Part shown: in pieces, positions 46,213-57,678 of the stretch
Numbering within the stretch: the stretch's first letter is position 1
Layout: the number at the start of each line of letters is the position of its first letter
From: Muscardinus avellanarius
Lineage: Eukaryota; Chordata; Mammalia; Rodentia; Gliridae
DNA: 64,000 bases
Assembly: GCA_963383645.1 (NCBI GenBank)
Contig: OY726560.1
Coordinates: 81,945,593-82,009,592 of the forward strand
Direction: 5' to 3'
The notes under the pieces: generated by a model
The model's input: the letters and a program-made list of their open reading frames with translations, nothing else
The model's database searches: none
What the model was told of the DNA's origin: nothing
Made by a program: the position numbers and the translations under genes

Positions 46213-46959
46213 TTATATGTATATACCTGTATATAGATGGATATATAAAATTGGTAATCAAATTTATTGAAGAAATGAGAATAGATTGGAACCCCCATTG
46301 TGAGAAGAGTTTCAAGGCAGAGTGTAAGAAGAATGTACACGTGTAAAGGCCAAAGAGGAAGGAGAAGCACAACCACTTTTATGAAAACCACAAGGAGAAG
46401 CAGGAGGAGAGGAGCCCAGGAAATAAGGACAGGACAGCAGATTAATTGGACAAAGATGTATTCCAATTCTCCAGAGCTAGAAGTCAGTGCTGAGATGCTG
46501 TTTGGTTTTCAACAAGCAAGAAGCATTTTTAAATTGCTCTGGGCTGCAGGCGGTTTGTCTTTTGCATATAAAAAGGCATCATATGGAAGAGCATACAGTT
46601 TATTGATATTGATCTGTTGCCTTCCTTTCCTATCTGAACACAGTTTGAGCTATCACCCGTGACCAAACAGCAAGACACTCATGTATAAAGTGACACAAAT
46701 TCATGACATCTCTACCTAACACAGAGCAGTGAAGCTAATAGTCATTTTCAAGCTCCAGTATCTTAAGAATTCATTGATATTTCAAATAGCACTGTAACAG
46801 TAAATTATATCACTGTAGAAGAGAACATCCAAACTGAGCCCACGTTATTACTTTTTTCATGTGGGTTAATAAGAAAAGACAAAACCTTCTCACTGATCAT
46901 GGAAACTGAAAGGCAATTTTGAAACTTATTCACTCAAATGCATCAGTAACTAGTAGAGT
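46212..46959. other. Unique DNA, no gene seen
   Basis: Frames of 120-124 codons overlap on opposite strands through the AC repeat and are not credible. Confidence 0.45.
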
Positions 46960-47105
46960 CCAGGGGAAATGGATATAGGGTTTGAAGTCAGATTAGGGAT
47001 TGAGTCCCATTCTCCACTGTGGAATGATTTCCTACTGTATGAATACAGATAAATTATTCATGTTTCTGAGCCCCTTTAACTCATTGTTGAAATGCAGTCA
47101 GAGAC
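46960..47105 (-). mobile_element. MIR SINE, antisense
   Basis: 'gaagtcagattagggattgagtcc', 'ctactgtatgaatacagataaa' and 'tctgagcccctttaactcattg' follow the reverse-complement MIR order. Confidence 0.75.
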
Positions 47106-48289
47106 CTCTTCTGACAACATAGTTGGATGATATGTCTAATTTAAATTTATGTTGTTTTTATTTCTTTCTATATGCAGCATACTGCTGACTAGGCCCCATT
47201 GTTAATCTTCTCTTTTTAGTATAGAGATACTCTTTCACTGCATTTAAGCTCATGCAATTGGCTCATGGCTGCCAGCTATTGGCTTTAACGCATCCTCTCC
47301 TGGAGCCGGGTATGATCATATTTAGATCAGGTCATGGGCCAGTGTGCAGAAGGTATGTGTGTAACTCATCACCTTGGCCACATTTGTCCTGCATCTTGTT
47401 TCTCCTCTCTACTGGCTGGGATGGTGTTGTTGACCTCTTGATACCTAGTTATGTGTGCATCTGGGCATACATGAGGCTGGGTAGCCTATCTATTTTAGGA
47501 TGGTTGAGAGAGAAGAGAGGGGGGAGAGAGAGAGATAGAGAATCATCTTTTTATTTAAGCTACTGTATTTTGTGGTTGTTCTATCCACTGGCTCTAGCTT
47601 CTACAAATCACACTAGGATTCTATATTATTGCTACAGAGAAAATATGTGACCCAAACTTTTCAGAATCTTTTCCTCATCCCAAAGCTTAATTTCTTAGTG
47701 TGCAGAAGATTTGGGAAGGAAGCAAAAATAACCAAAAGGGGATCTTTGATAGAAAAAATATCTTGGAAAGCACAGCAAGAGAGTGAAGTCCTCAGATCCC
47801 TCTCCCACTCCCAGCTTGGAAGAGAGTCCCAGCAACTGAGACCCAAGCTAAGGGCTTGGCACTCTTGGAGCCCCCTGGCATGAAACAAGACCTCCTGAGG
47901 ACAAGAGGAAGACAGAACATGTACAATTGCAAGTGATGATGTAAAAGGAACTGTGCTGGCCCTCAAGAGATATCCCAGACAGTGGAGGTGTTGGCTGATA
48001 CTTGCATGGCCTGGTTACACAGTGAGACACTCACCCCACCCACTGAGTTAGTTCTTCTGAACGTCTTGATAAGATACTATCCTGGAGAAAGAGGAGGTGG
48101 AAAAACAGTATGAAAGATTATATTTTCACCAGCCTCTCCATAAAAAAAATGCTGAGTTACAGAAATTAATGTACCAGTATTGAAAAAGGGCTTCAAAATG
48201 TATTAATGTGCCAGTATTGGGAAAGGGCTGCAGAGTTCAGGCAAGTGTGATTAGCAAGAAAATAGAGGAAGTCCAGGGTCTTTTACATT
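47106..48289. other. Unassigned DNA; possible old LTR remnant
   Basis: 47,540-47,625 ('tatttaagctactgtattttgtggttg') resembles the 3' end of an old MaLR LTR but is too diverged to call. A 37-bp-period duplication lies at 48165-48237. No gene. Confidence 0.35.
48165..48237 (+). repeat. Imperfect 37-bp tandem duplication
   Basis: ATTAATGT(A/G)CCAGTATTG and the following AAAGGGCT words recur with a period of 37. Confidence 0.9.
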
Positions 48290-48705
48290 TCTAAGAGAAT
48301 CAAAGTTCCCCCAAGGATATGGAGGGGGGTGTCATGAGCCTTCTAGAGATCCTAGACAGGGATAATCAATTAACACATTTTGGGGTGTAACAAAATGCTT
48401 GGGGCCTGTGCCAGAGACAGGGGAGATCTACAGGAAGGAATCTCCACATCAAAGCACCTGCCCAGGATAAAGGGTGGATCTAGTTTGGTCAAAAGACTTG
48501 GTATAAAGTGTTCTGGGTCCAAAAAATCTCCGGTGACTTCTTTTCAAGTCACCCCCCTATACTACCTCTGGTATCGGGCATTATTAACACTGTCCTATCT
48601 TTCTGTTTTTGTAATAATAAAATCGTTTAAGCTTACAGAGTTCAGGATATTGTTTTCTACACATAGCTCAGAACAAGAACCTGTGGCTACATCTCTCACT
48701 GTTCA
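48290..48705 (+). mobile_element. ERV1-like LTR with adjoining PBS-like remnant
   Basis: Seen: TATAAA at 48502-48507, AATAAA at 48616-48621 and a CA-type end near 48705, which is normal gammaretroviral LTR spacing. Beyond the end, 48708-48725 reads TTTGGGAGCCCAATAGGG, close to the tRNA-Pro primer-binding-site pattern known for that group, with several changes. No viral coding sequence follows; the next recognisable element is an antisense L1. The left edge is approximate. Old and inactive. Confidence 0.5.
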
Positions 48706-48777
48706 AGTTTGGGAGCCCAATAGGGCCTCCGTGACAGTCTTGCACCATAACAATTAAAGTGATTATTTCTTTCCTTT

Positions 48778-49054
48778 TTTGTTTCATTAGTGATTTATAA
48801 TTATATATCACAGTGAGATTAAAAATGATAACAACATACATGTGAACAACACTTGGTGTATCTCCTTTTGCATCACACTCCACTTGCTGCACGTATTAGT
48901 GAGATTGGCAGTGATACTTTCATATATAGACATAACGTTATTTGAGATGTCCTTTCTCAACACTCTCTTTTCCCATCCCCCTCTACCTCCCCAACCCCTC
49001 TTGCTTTACTTCATGGATCTTTCTCTTCATTGATCTGAAATCTCCTTTGTTTCC

Positions 49055-49103
<49 letters not shown>

Positions 49104-49290
49104 ATGACATTTTAATTATACATTCATCTGTTGAGAACCACCTATGTTAGTTCCACAATTCAGCTATTAGGAATTGTATTGCTATAAACATGGTATGCAT
49201 GTCACTATAGTATATAACTTTAATTTCTTTCTACTTGAGTTTTTGGGCTATGATTTTGCCATCCTACATCAGGATAAAAGAATTAGCATA
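48778..49290 (-). mobile_element. Antisense L1 3' region with (TG)n
   Basis: 48778-48930 resembles the complement of an L1 terminus ('agtgatttataattatatatcacagtgag'-like series). After the TG repeat, 'gctataaacatggtatgcatg' is the complement of late ORF2. Diverged. Confidence 0.6.
49061..49102 (+). repeat. (TG)n microsatellite
   Basis: Pure TG run. Confidence 0.97.
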
Positions 49291-49659
49291 AACATAAGAA
49301 CACTGCACAATGTTCCTCCCATTGATCTTTCTTTTTACCTTATGCTATATTCTTGACTCTCAGCTCATAACCAAGGCATGGAGGGGTTGAGCTATCTTCT
49401 CTGTGGCTCCCACCTTTCTCCCAAGGAATTTAGTGAAAAAAAGAGGCATGGGAAGGACATTTTTCCAGAAAGTTCTATGGACTCAGAGAAGGAAAATAAG
49501 AAAATAAGGAAAATCTTCAAATCAGTTAACACTTGAACTAGACATTGAAACAGAAGCATGGAGAGGGCACAGAAAAAGTTTATTCCCAGACTTGTGTATG
49601 GATATTTTGACAGTGAATAGATGGCAAGTTGCTGTGAGGTCTTTTGTTTGTCTGTTTTT
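49291..49659. other. Unique DNA, no gene seen
   Basis: Possibly part of an ancient repeat near 49440-49600; not assigned. Confidence 0.35.
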
Positions 49660-49839
49660 GAAACTAGGGAATGGACTCAGGAACATTCTATCTCATGGCT
49701 ATAATCCCCCCCGCCCCCCAGCTCTTTTTATTTTGAAATAGAGTCATGCTAAATTGTTGAGGATGGCCTTTAACCTGTCATCCTCCAATCTCAGCCTCCC
49801 AAGTACCGGGATCGCAGTTGTGTGCCATCATGCCCATCT
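49660..49839 (-). mobile_element. Old B1-dID SINE, antisense
   Basis: ID half, C-run linker and B1 half recognisable; diverged. Confidence 0.8.
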
Positions 49840-51319
49840 GCCATGAGGTTTTGAGGGCCATCAGTGAGAGTAACAGTGGCAAACACATCAAAGGAAAGAG
49901 AGACTGCCAAAGGGCAGGTAAAAAGTGGCTTGGTTTCCCATCAACACTTTCCTCACCTCAATCCTCAATGGTGGAAACCTGGCTACCCTAGCTTCTGCTT
50001 TAAATAGCAGAAATAGCAGCATTACAGGTAGACGTGGGGAGAAAAGTTACACAGATGAAGTCAAGGGCAGGGCTTGGTGTGGAGGGGATTGGAGGAGCTG
50101 GAGGAAGATGAGGAAATGACTGAGGGGGCAGGTATGCCCACTTGGTCCATCAAGGGTATTACACTGATTTCAACCCATCAGCTCTGGTCGCCTACAGGTT
50201 GAGGACAAGGTGTAACATTCATTCATCATTTGATGACAGGGAGTCCAACTGAGGACAGCTCCTTGTGCCAAGCATTTGATTATCCTTCCTCTGGACAGCA
50301 GGCTCAGATGATTCTCTTCACATCTGCATTTGGAAAACTTTGGAATCCCACCAGACTGTGATGGAGTGAATCTGAATCAATTATGTCAAAGGAGTGAAGT
50401 TTTTATTCAGGTGGACAGGGAGACACAGACAAAGATAATGGAAATTCAGACCAGCAGTGGGCTGTTGGAAGTTTCATAGAGCCTGATATCTCATAAGAAG
50501 GAGGAAAGACATTCATTCCTCCTTCTAAGAACTACATCTATCTTCTGTTTAGACAGCACCTTCTCCCCTTTAGTTCCACCCAAACAAATTGTTCCGGTAA
50601 CTGTGTATGGGTATCTATGCCTCTCCACTGGGCTCTGATTTGCTGTGTCTTTTAAATGCTACCCTGAGCCTGGAGGCTGAGAACATCCTGTGCATTTTGA
50701 TCAGTGCAAACCAGGTCTGATGTCTGCACTAGCCAAGCAGGCCTGGAATGGGACACATTTTGAGATTTGAAATATGGTCTGAGAAACACACCTCTGGATG
50801 ATTTAATGCAAAGAGGGCCAAGCTGGCTTGCCGCCGAGCCAAACGCTATATGAAAAATCATAGCCCAAAGCTCAATCAGAGGCAGTTTAATTAAAGTGAG
50901 TTGGTTATCTAGGTTCAACAAGGCTTGCCAATTTGCAACTTGGCAATCTACATCCCTGAGCTTTTTGATGGATCTGTTGTCCCTCTTACTCAGCATCAGG
51001 CTAGGTCTGTTTGGCTTACTTTCCCCTTCCTATTGTGGCAACTTTGTTTCATGGGTTTGCCTTTGCCTCCAGTTTTCTTTTTGTAAAATTCAGTTTATAG
51101 GTGAAGGAGAGAGAAGGAGCATTCTGGTGTTGTAGGGAAAATGAATGTTCTTACAAATGCACCTGCACATGATTCCATGACAAAAACAAACTCATGTTTT
51201 CTTAGTAGTGTGATCTTTTGACTTCTTACTACATACCAAATACTGTTCCAAATTTTATTTTCATCAGCTGATATATTCCAACATTCAGCAAATAGACATT
51301 GTTAGTGTCCATTTTTCTT
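49840..51319. other. Unique DNA, no gene seen
   Basis: Repeat-free for about 1.5 kb. 50,830-50,960 is less AT-rich, contains TTTAATTAAAG (50888) and may be conserved non-coding DNA. Overlapping frames at 50652-51135 have no support. Confidence 0.45.
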
Positions 51320-51516
51320 TTCTTTTTTCTTTTTTGTACTGGGTATGGAATCCAGGGGTTCTGTACTCTTGAGAAAAATAAATCCCCAGTCCTTTTTACT
51401 TTTATTTAGAGGTAGGGTCTCAGTAAATTGCTGAGGCTGGTCTCAGTCTTGCGATTCTCTTCCTTCAACCCCTGAGTCACTGGGATGGATTGCAAGTGGG
51501 TGCATCATGCTTAGCA
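51320..51516 (-). mobile_element. Old B1-dID SINE, antisense
   Basis: 'tgtactgggtatggaatcca' ID half and 'ctgggatggattgcaagtg' B1 edge; diverged. Confidence 0.82.
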
Positions 51517-51544
51517 GAGGTCCATATTTTACAGTCTAGTCAAC

Positions 51545-51975
51545 TGCAGTGACTTGAATAATGATCTCCTCAGAATTTACATGGCCAGGAACCTCAGACT
51601 TTCCTTATTTGGAAATCGGGTCTTTGCAGAGATTCCATTAAAGTAAGGATAATGATGAAAATATCCTGTATTACAGTGGACTCCATGCCTAGCGATTGGT
51701 GTCATTGTAAGAAAAGAAGACAGATATATACAGAGAAGGCTACACAGAGATAGAGAAAGAGACTGGAGTGACGTGTCTATAAGCCAGTGCAACCATCAGC
51801 AATGAGAGAAAGGCATGGTCTACATTCTTTGAAAGAGCCTCCAGAAGAAACCAACTTTGCCGAGCCTTGACTTCAGACTTCTCATATTCTTTCACTGTGA
51901 AATAATACATTTTCAGTGCTTTAAGCCATTTGGTTGGTGTAATTTGTCATGGCAGCCATTGGAAATTATTATAGC
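51545..51975 (+). mobile_element. MLT1-type ERVL-MaLR LTR, sense
   Basis: MLT1 word order throughout: 'cttatttggaaatcgggtctttgcagagat', 'aagtaaggat', 'gtcattgtaagaaaagaaga', 'gactggagtgacg', 'agagcctccaga', 'ccttgacttcagacttct', 'ttaagccatttggttggt' and 'ggcagcc'. LTR only. Confidence 0.9.
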
Positions 51976-54900
51976 AAGTGAGGCCTTTGCCCAAAGACAT
52001 GTAAGAGCCAAGGAGTTTGTATCCTGAGTGTGATCCTGGTTCCTCCCCTATGCTACCTCCATAGCCAGAGGACAGCTGTGTCCCAAAGGCTTCCCTCATG
52101 TCTGCTCGCTTGGTACTCACTAGGCCTTTAATGCATCTGATTATTGTATTCTTGCTGATAAGCCATTTGATATCCCCATTTACTATAATATTCCTGTGTT
52201 TGCTTCACTGGCTGCCAGATTACAATGCCTGTTAAAATAAATATGCTTCAATTACCTTAAAATCACTCAACAGCACTAGCGTTCCTACTGAGTAGAACCA
52301 CTGGAGTGATACAAATTTTAACAAGAATTTGAATTTGGAAGTAATAAGGTTTTGTGAGAGATATAATGTAGAGTGATTCCAGTATAAGACACTTAGTAAT
52401 TTCTGATTCAGACTAAAAATTCCCATAGTCAGCAGCACCCTTGACCCCCAAAGGTATACATGTTTTGGGGTGACCTAAAAATAATGCATCTTGTATTTTA
52501 GTAAACACTTTAGTTCATGTTTATGTTCTTGTTTAATGTTCTTTATGTTTATGTTTAATGAAAAATATTTTCAAGGTAGCTATAAAGGGACAAGGATGGA
52601 AATAAAAATATTTTTTTTCAAACATCTGACTTTACATACAACAGGGACAATTCTTTTTCAGACAAGAATTTCCAAATCTATAGGTTAGGTATATGGCTGG
52701 CAGCATTTTCAGGTTTGAGCATCTCTAAGCTATTAAAATTGTATCAGTATGAAATTAAAGGCTTTATCTATGTGATGATGGAGGCTCTCCCCTCTTTGGT
52801 CCATGGGAATGACGTTTTCTTGATAACCAGCTTGACCAGTTTCTTAAAACCTGTGCACCAATCCAGACTTGAAAGGATTGCAAATGGAATGGACTCTGGT
52901 ATTCGCCCCTCTCCTCCTGGTTCTGACACATTTTCTGTTTCCCACTTAAGACAATTTTTCTCTCTGGTTTTAATCTTTTACAAATATAGTAATCACACCC
53001 TCCAAAATTCCATCTTTCATTCCTGCATTTTCCCTTCATCTTATTCAGCATGCTTGTCACAGGTACAAACTTGATTCATAATCTTGACCCAGAATTAAAG
53101 AAGGGTATTTAAATGGGGTTAAGGAGCTAAAACAAATGCAGGCTGAAACAAAAATTTGAATTCATATATTTTGTACATTTCTCTTAAAGTCATAGTTCAG
53201 GCATTTGCACTGTGGGGTTATTCCCTCCCACCCTCGGTGTGCTCTAAGACTGGAGAATCAGGTCCCCACGTGTGTAGCACATATCACAGCTCTGGAATGT
53301 GCAAGTAGAGGTGCTATGTATGTGTGGCATGCTCACACCTTTAAAGGAATCCTCTTCCTTCATGAGCCTGTACAGTACACAGACACAAAGCCACACCTTC
53401 ACTGCAGGATTTTTGATTGAGCCAAATGCTGTCCCTGACCTGCAGGGAACATTTGTAGCCTGGCTCTTACTCTGGTCTAGTGAAACCAGAGTGGCCTGAA
53501 TCAGATCTTCCAACTGGACATTCGGAATGGGATGAAAAAGGTAAATTGGAGGCAGGAGGGAACATGAAGACATGACCAGAAGATATACATTTTCTTTCAT
53601 GATGGAAAATTAGAATAAAACTGTGAATTATTGCTGCAGAGATTAATAAACACACTCTAATTTTTGCCATTTCTGAGGTCAGTTTTTGTACCTTTCTCTG
53701 GATTTTGTAGGAAATCTCTGTGCCAAGGATGGAAGCTGAGAGGACGTTGAGAGACCAAGGATCACACAAGGCCAGAACAAAGATGCACGGAGAACAGGCC
53801 TGTGAAGGTGGCCTGGGCCACTGAGAGCGCATGCACACACTTCACTGGAAACTCCTGGGTGAGTGAGACCATAGCCTCGAAGGACAAGAACTGCTGTCAT
53901 CATAAGACTCCAATACATTATTATTGTTATTATTTGTATTTAGCTCATGAGTAATTCTTAAAGTATGGATTTTGCATTTAACAAAATCCCACTAAGGGTA
54001 AGATTTAGGAAACTTCCAAGTTGCTTCTATGTGATTCTCTGTATGTTCAGAAAGATTAAATAACCTTTTTTTTTTTTTTTTTTAAAGAAACTCCATGTAT
54101 AACAAATATCTGGGGGAACTGATCACATTTTTCTTTTTATCTTCTAACTCTTCAATGTGTTGGGGAGAAAGTATTAGTGTGATTACAGAGTATGAGTGGC
54201 CTGTATGCTTTCCAAGCCATCTACAGGATACTGAGAGAAGCACATCTTCTTGGCTATAAATATATAGTATGCTCCACATTTCAAATGATAGCCTGGCAGC
54301 CGGGTGCTGATGGGCTTTTCCCAGCATAGCACCCGCTAATGGCATCTTCCTGGCACTGAGTCAAGCATCACTAATGGCTAGCAAGTTTCCTGCCCATCCA
54401 CAATGTGAGAATCCCACTTTTGTAATTACAGAGAACTATCCAGAGGACCCTTCCTATGGCCACAGAAGCCAGGGGTCTTGGGCGCACAGTACAATAGAAA
54501 ATGACTTTGGAAGGGCACGATATCAACTATAGTCAGAAAGGCAAGATTGAGAAGGGGGTCAATGTTGAACCAACACATGCCTTATCAGAGATGGAAAATG
54601 GGAAATGACAAGATGTCTTTCTTTTATAAGCACATCTATCTGTTCAATACTCAAGAAATATCTTGAAGACTCCATTATGATGAAATGGATCTGAAATGAG
54701 AACCAGCCCTCAGTCAGGGAGAGTGGATATAAAGGACTATGAGTGCTCTCACCTTCCCCGAGAGCCAGTGGCTCAGTGGGAATATTTGTGAGGCCACGGG
54801 GACATTGCCACCAGTCCAAGAAGCAAGGAGAGAAAGATGGTCAATAGGTTGAGCTTTCCAATTACCATCGCTCCACTATCCCCAGATGGTGCTCTATTGT

Positions 54901-55023
54901 GAGATTGTCATTCTTATTCTTTTGGGTCACAATCTACTTTTTTAAGTATAATAATAGCTAGCACAGATGGCAATTTTTAAAACATCTTTACTAGCAGAAT
55001 AAAAGAAGAGATTTCCCTTCCTA
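51976..55023. other. Unique DNA, no gene seen
   Basis: About 3 kb with no recognised repeat except a T run at 54067-54083. Frames of 118-123 codons at 53244-53838 overlap each other on the same strand and have no identified homologue. Confidence 0.5.
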
Positions 55024-55059
55024 TTTTGACTATATATATATATATATATATAGTCAAAA
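55024..55059. repeat. Perfect 36-bp palindrome around (TA)11
   Basis: TTTTGAC (55024-55030), eleven TA units, then GTCAAAA (55053-55059): the non-repeat arms are exact reverse complements, so the whole block can form a cruciform or hairpin. Confidence 0.97.
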
Positions 55060-55094
55060 AGCAGTAATTACAAAACAATAATTACAAAAACAAA

Positions 55095-55135
55095 AAGGTA
55101 CTGGGGTTATAAGTGTGTGCCACCATGCCTGGCTC
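55095..55135 (-). mobile_element. B1 5'-end fragment, antisense
   Basis: About 40 bp matching only the first part of B1 ('tgtgtgccaccatgcctggct'). The rest is missing, so it is an eroded or deleted copy. Confidence 0.7.
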
Positions 55136-55828
55136 TGTTCTGTCATTTCTAACATTCTGGGAAACCACTGCCTTAAGCCATAACAAGTAGCAAGAGATTT
55201 TTAGGTCAGGGAATAACATGAATGAAGAAGTAATTTGGGGAAATTAATTGTTCTTTAATGGATAGAATCAATTTGAAGGGGAAGAAAATGGAGTCAGGAA
55301 ACCTGCTTATTCCAACATAATCCACATGGATCCAGAGGAATGAAGAAGGAGAGAGGCAGAAGGCAGAGAGAACTCCGAGTCACAACCCAGGCTCCCAGAG
55401 GGATCAGAATTTACAGGGACCTGGAAAGCCTGGGGGAAATCAGAGAATGGATTAAGTTGACCATAGCTATACTGGGACTGAAGACTGAATAGAGGATGTT
55501 GGATGCATACATGAGAATATCCAGTTGGAACTTAGCAATGCAGAGCGGAGCTTTTGGAGGGAGGTCTAGGAAATCCTGTGGGGAAATACATGTGGATGTA
55601 AAAGAAAGTAGAGACACACAGAAAGGCAAGGACTGGGTGGGGGTCAGTGGGTCTCTGAAAGAAGGTAGGAAGTATCCAGAGTAAAGGAAAGAAGAACCAT
55701 TCAAGAAAGACGAGAAACTCAGGAGGAAAAGAATGCTTTAATATGAAAGGGATAATGTTTAATACCTCCCTACCAGTCTCCTTTCCTTTTGTCCATGTCT
55801 CCATCTATACACCCATTCATCCAGCTAA
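55136..55828. other. Unassigned, possibly an ancient repeat
   Basis: Purine-rich 55,180-55,700 shares weak word order with the old element at 25865-26640 but is too diverged to call. No gene. Confidence 0.35.
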
Positions 55829-55892
55829 TTTTTTTTTTGGTGCTGGATATTAAACTCCAGGGCTTTCTACTTCTGAGCCACACCCCAAGCCT

Positions 55893-55923
<31 letters not shown>

Positions 55924-56052
55924 TTTGTAAACAGGATCTTAGTAAATTACCTAGAGTCTAACTAAATTGCTGAGGCTGGCCTTAAACTTGCATTCATCCT
56001 GTCTCAGACTCCCAAGTCCTGGGGTTATAGGTGTGTGCCACTGCACCCAGCT
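55829..56052 (-). mobile_element. B1-dID SINE, antisense, with (TTTA)n in the linker
   Basis: T tract, ID half, an expanded TTTA linker (55888-55927), and a B1 half that ends 'cactgcacccagct'. Confidence 0.9.
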
Positions 56053-56757
56053 CCATTCTGCTCTTTTTATTTATGTTTTTATGAGCACTTATTTATTGAG
56101 CATTCACTGGAATCCAGGTGCTGAACTGGCTTTATGAAGTCCAGTGCTGCAGACTAGTTATGGGTAGTTACTGACTAGTTTTCAGCCTTCTCGGGCTGAA
56201 ACAAGTCAGGAAACAGGTTCCAAGGAAGGGTGGGTGCAGGTAAAATCTGTGCCTCTCCTCCATCAGCTGGGGTCTTCCTGCCCCCTCCTTCCTTTATTAT
56301 CCTCTTTTGCTCAACACCCTCTGGTCCTACCTAGGACCCTTGAACAGGGTACTGAGCAAAATCTACACCATGTTGACAGTGAGTGCTACCAATCTTCTCT
56401 TTTTGGAGTGCAGAGAAAGTTGTCCATTGCAAGCCTGTGTTATAGGCAGAATGGATTTCAGTGAGACCATCAGGATTTAATATAGCAGATAGACTCCATC
56501 TGGGAACCTGGCCATGATGTCTGATGGCAATCGTCCAGTGAGAGACAATGGCTGCTGCCCTGCTCCTCTGCAAAGACATTTTTCAGTTATTTAAAAAAAA
56601 AATGTTTTAATGGCAAGATTTAAAAATTCCTGGCTGAAATGAAGTGATTCTTTCTTTAACCCAACATTAGTCAAATGGAAAAGAACTGAATAGTTGGGGC
56701 TGTTTGGTGCTTTTCTTTTAATAGATTCTCCAATCCATACTTACAAAGTGTAGAGAC
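56053..56757. other. Unique DNA, no gene seen
   Basis: Nothing recognised. Confidence 0.45.
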
Positions 56758-56769
56758 AGAAATAGAATA

Positions 56770-56987
56770 TACAAAGCCAGGCATGGTGGCACATGCTTGT
56801 AATCCCAGCATTTGGGAGACTGAAACAGGAGGATCGTGGTTCACAAATAGTCTCAGCTATACTTAGTGAGGCCCTTTGCAACTCAGTCAGACCCTGCTTC
56901 AAAATAAAGAATAAAAAATAGGGCTGGGGGTGTAATTCAGTGGTAGAATGCTCTTGGGTTCCATCTCCAGTACCACACACACAAAAA
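56770..56987 (+). mobile_element. B1-dID SINE with perfect 12-bp TSD
   Basis: AGAAATAGAATA at 56758-56769 and 56988-56999; full sense copy. Confidence 0.95.
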
Positions 56988-57000
56988 AGAAATAGAATAA

Positions 57001-57026
57001 ACATTACATATATATACATGTAATGT
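57001..57026. repeat. Inverted repeat, 9-bp arms
   Basis: ACATTACAT and ATGTAATGT separated by 8 AT-rich bases, just after the SINE's 3' TSD copy. Confidence 0.95.
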
Positions 57027-57218
57027 TTTTTTGATGTATATATATTTAGTTAATGGCATAGATATGTAGTGAATCACACAAAATGATAGTGAAATAATCA
57101 CAACTGAGTTGTTATGAAGAATATGGACGTGGGGCTACTCTATAAACAGTAACAGAAGGAGCCTTTATTAGACTCAGTCTTCCCATTTTATAGACATGGG
57201 TGAGGCCTTACTAAATTG

Positions 57219-57434
57219 TTGCTGGGTGTGGTGGTACACTTCTGTAATCCCAGTACTTGGGAAGTTGAGACCAGAAGATCACAGATTTGAGGCCAGCAGT
57301 AAATAACTTGATGAGTCATTGTTTCAAAATTTAAAAATAAATAAGTAAATAGCTGGAATTGAAGTAAATAGCTAGAAGTTTTATTTCAGAGATAGAACGT
57401 CCATGGGTTCAATCCTGAGTACCACACACATGAA
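57219..57434 (+). mobile_element. Old B1-dID SINE, sense
   Basis: Diverged; the linker holds an internal duplication of 'aagtaaatagct'. It provides the target for the younger SINE that follows. Confidence 0.85.
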
Positions 57435-57446
57435 AAATAAATTGTA

Positions 57447-57619
57447 GCCGGGCGTGGTGGTGCACGCTTGTAATCCCCGCACTTGGGAGGCGGAGACAGG
57501 AGGATCACGCAAATTCAAAGCCAGCCGCGCTGGCGTAAGAGACCCTGTTTCAAAAATATAAAATAGGTCTAGGAGTGTAGCCCGGAGGTAGAAGGGCTTC
57601 CAGGAACCCCAGTACCACC

Positions 57620-57665
<46 letters not shown>

Positions 57666-57666
57666 T
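57447..57666 (+). mobile_element. Young CpG-rich B1-dID SINE, (AAT)n tail, 12-bp TSD
   Basis: AAATAAATTGTA at 57435-57446 and 57667-57678. Carries GGGCTTCCAGGAACCCC and many CpGs ('gccgggcgtgg', 'cagccgcgctggcg'). Its tail is an AAT microsatellite (57620-57662). Inserted in the A-rich tail of the previous SINE. Confidence 0.96.
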
Positions 57667-57678
57667 AAATAAATTGTA

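Noticed and set aside
46083..46662. Frames of 87-124 codons through the AC repeat
   Set aside because: The microsatellite lacks stops in several frames on both strands; no real coding evidence.
53244..53838. Minus-strand frames of 118-123 codons
   Set aside because: They overlap each other and opposite-strand frames, with no recognisable protein or splice signals.
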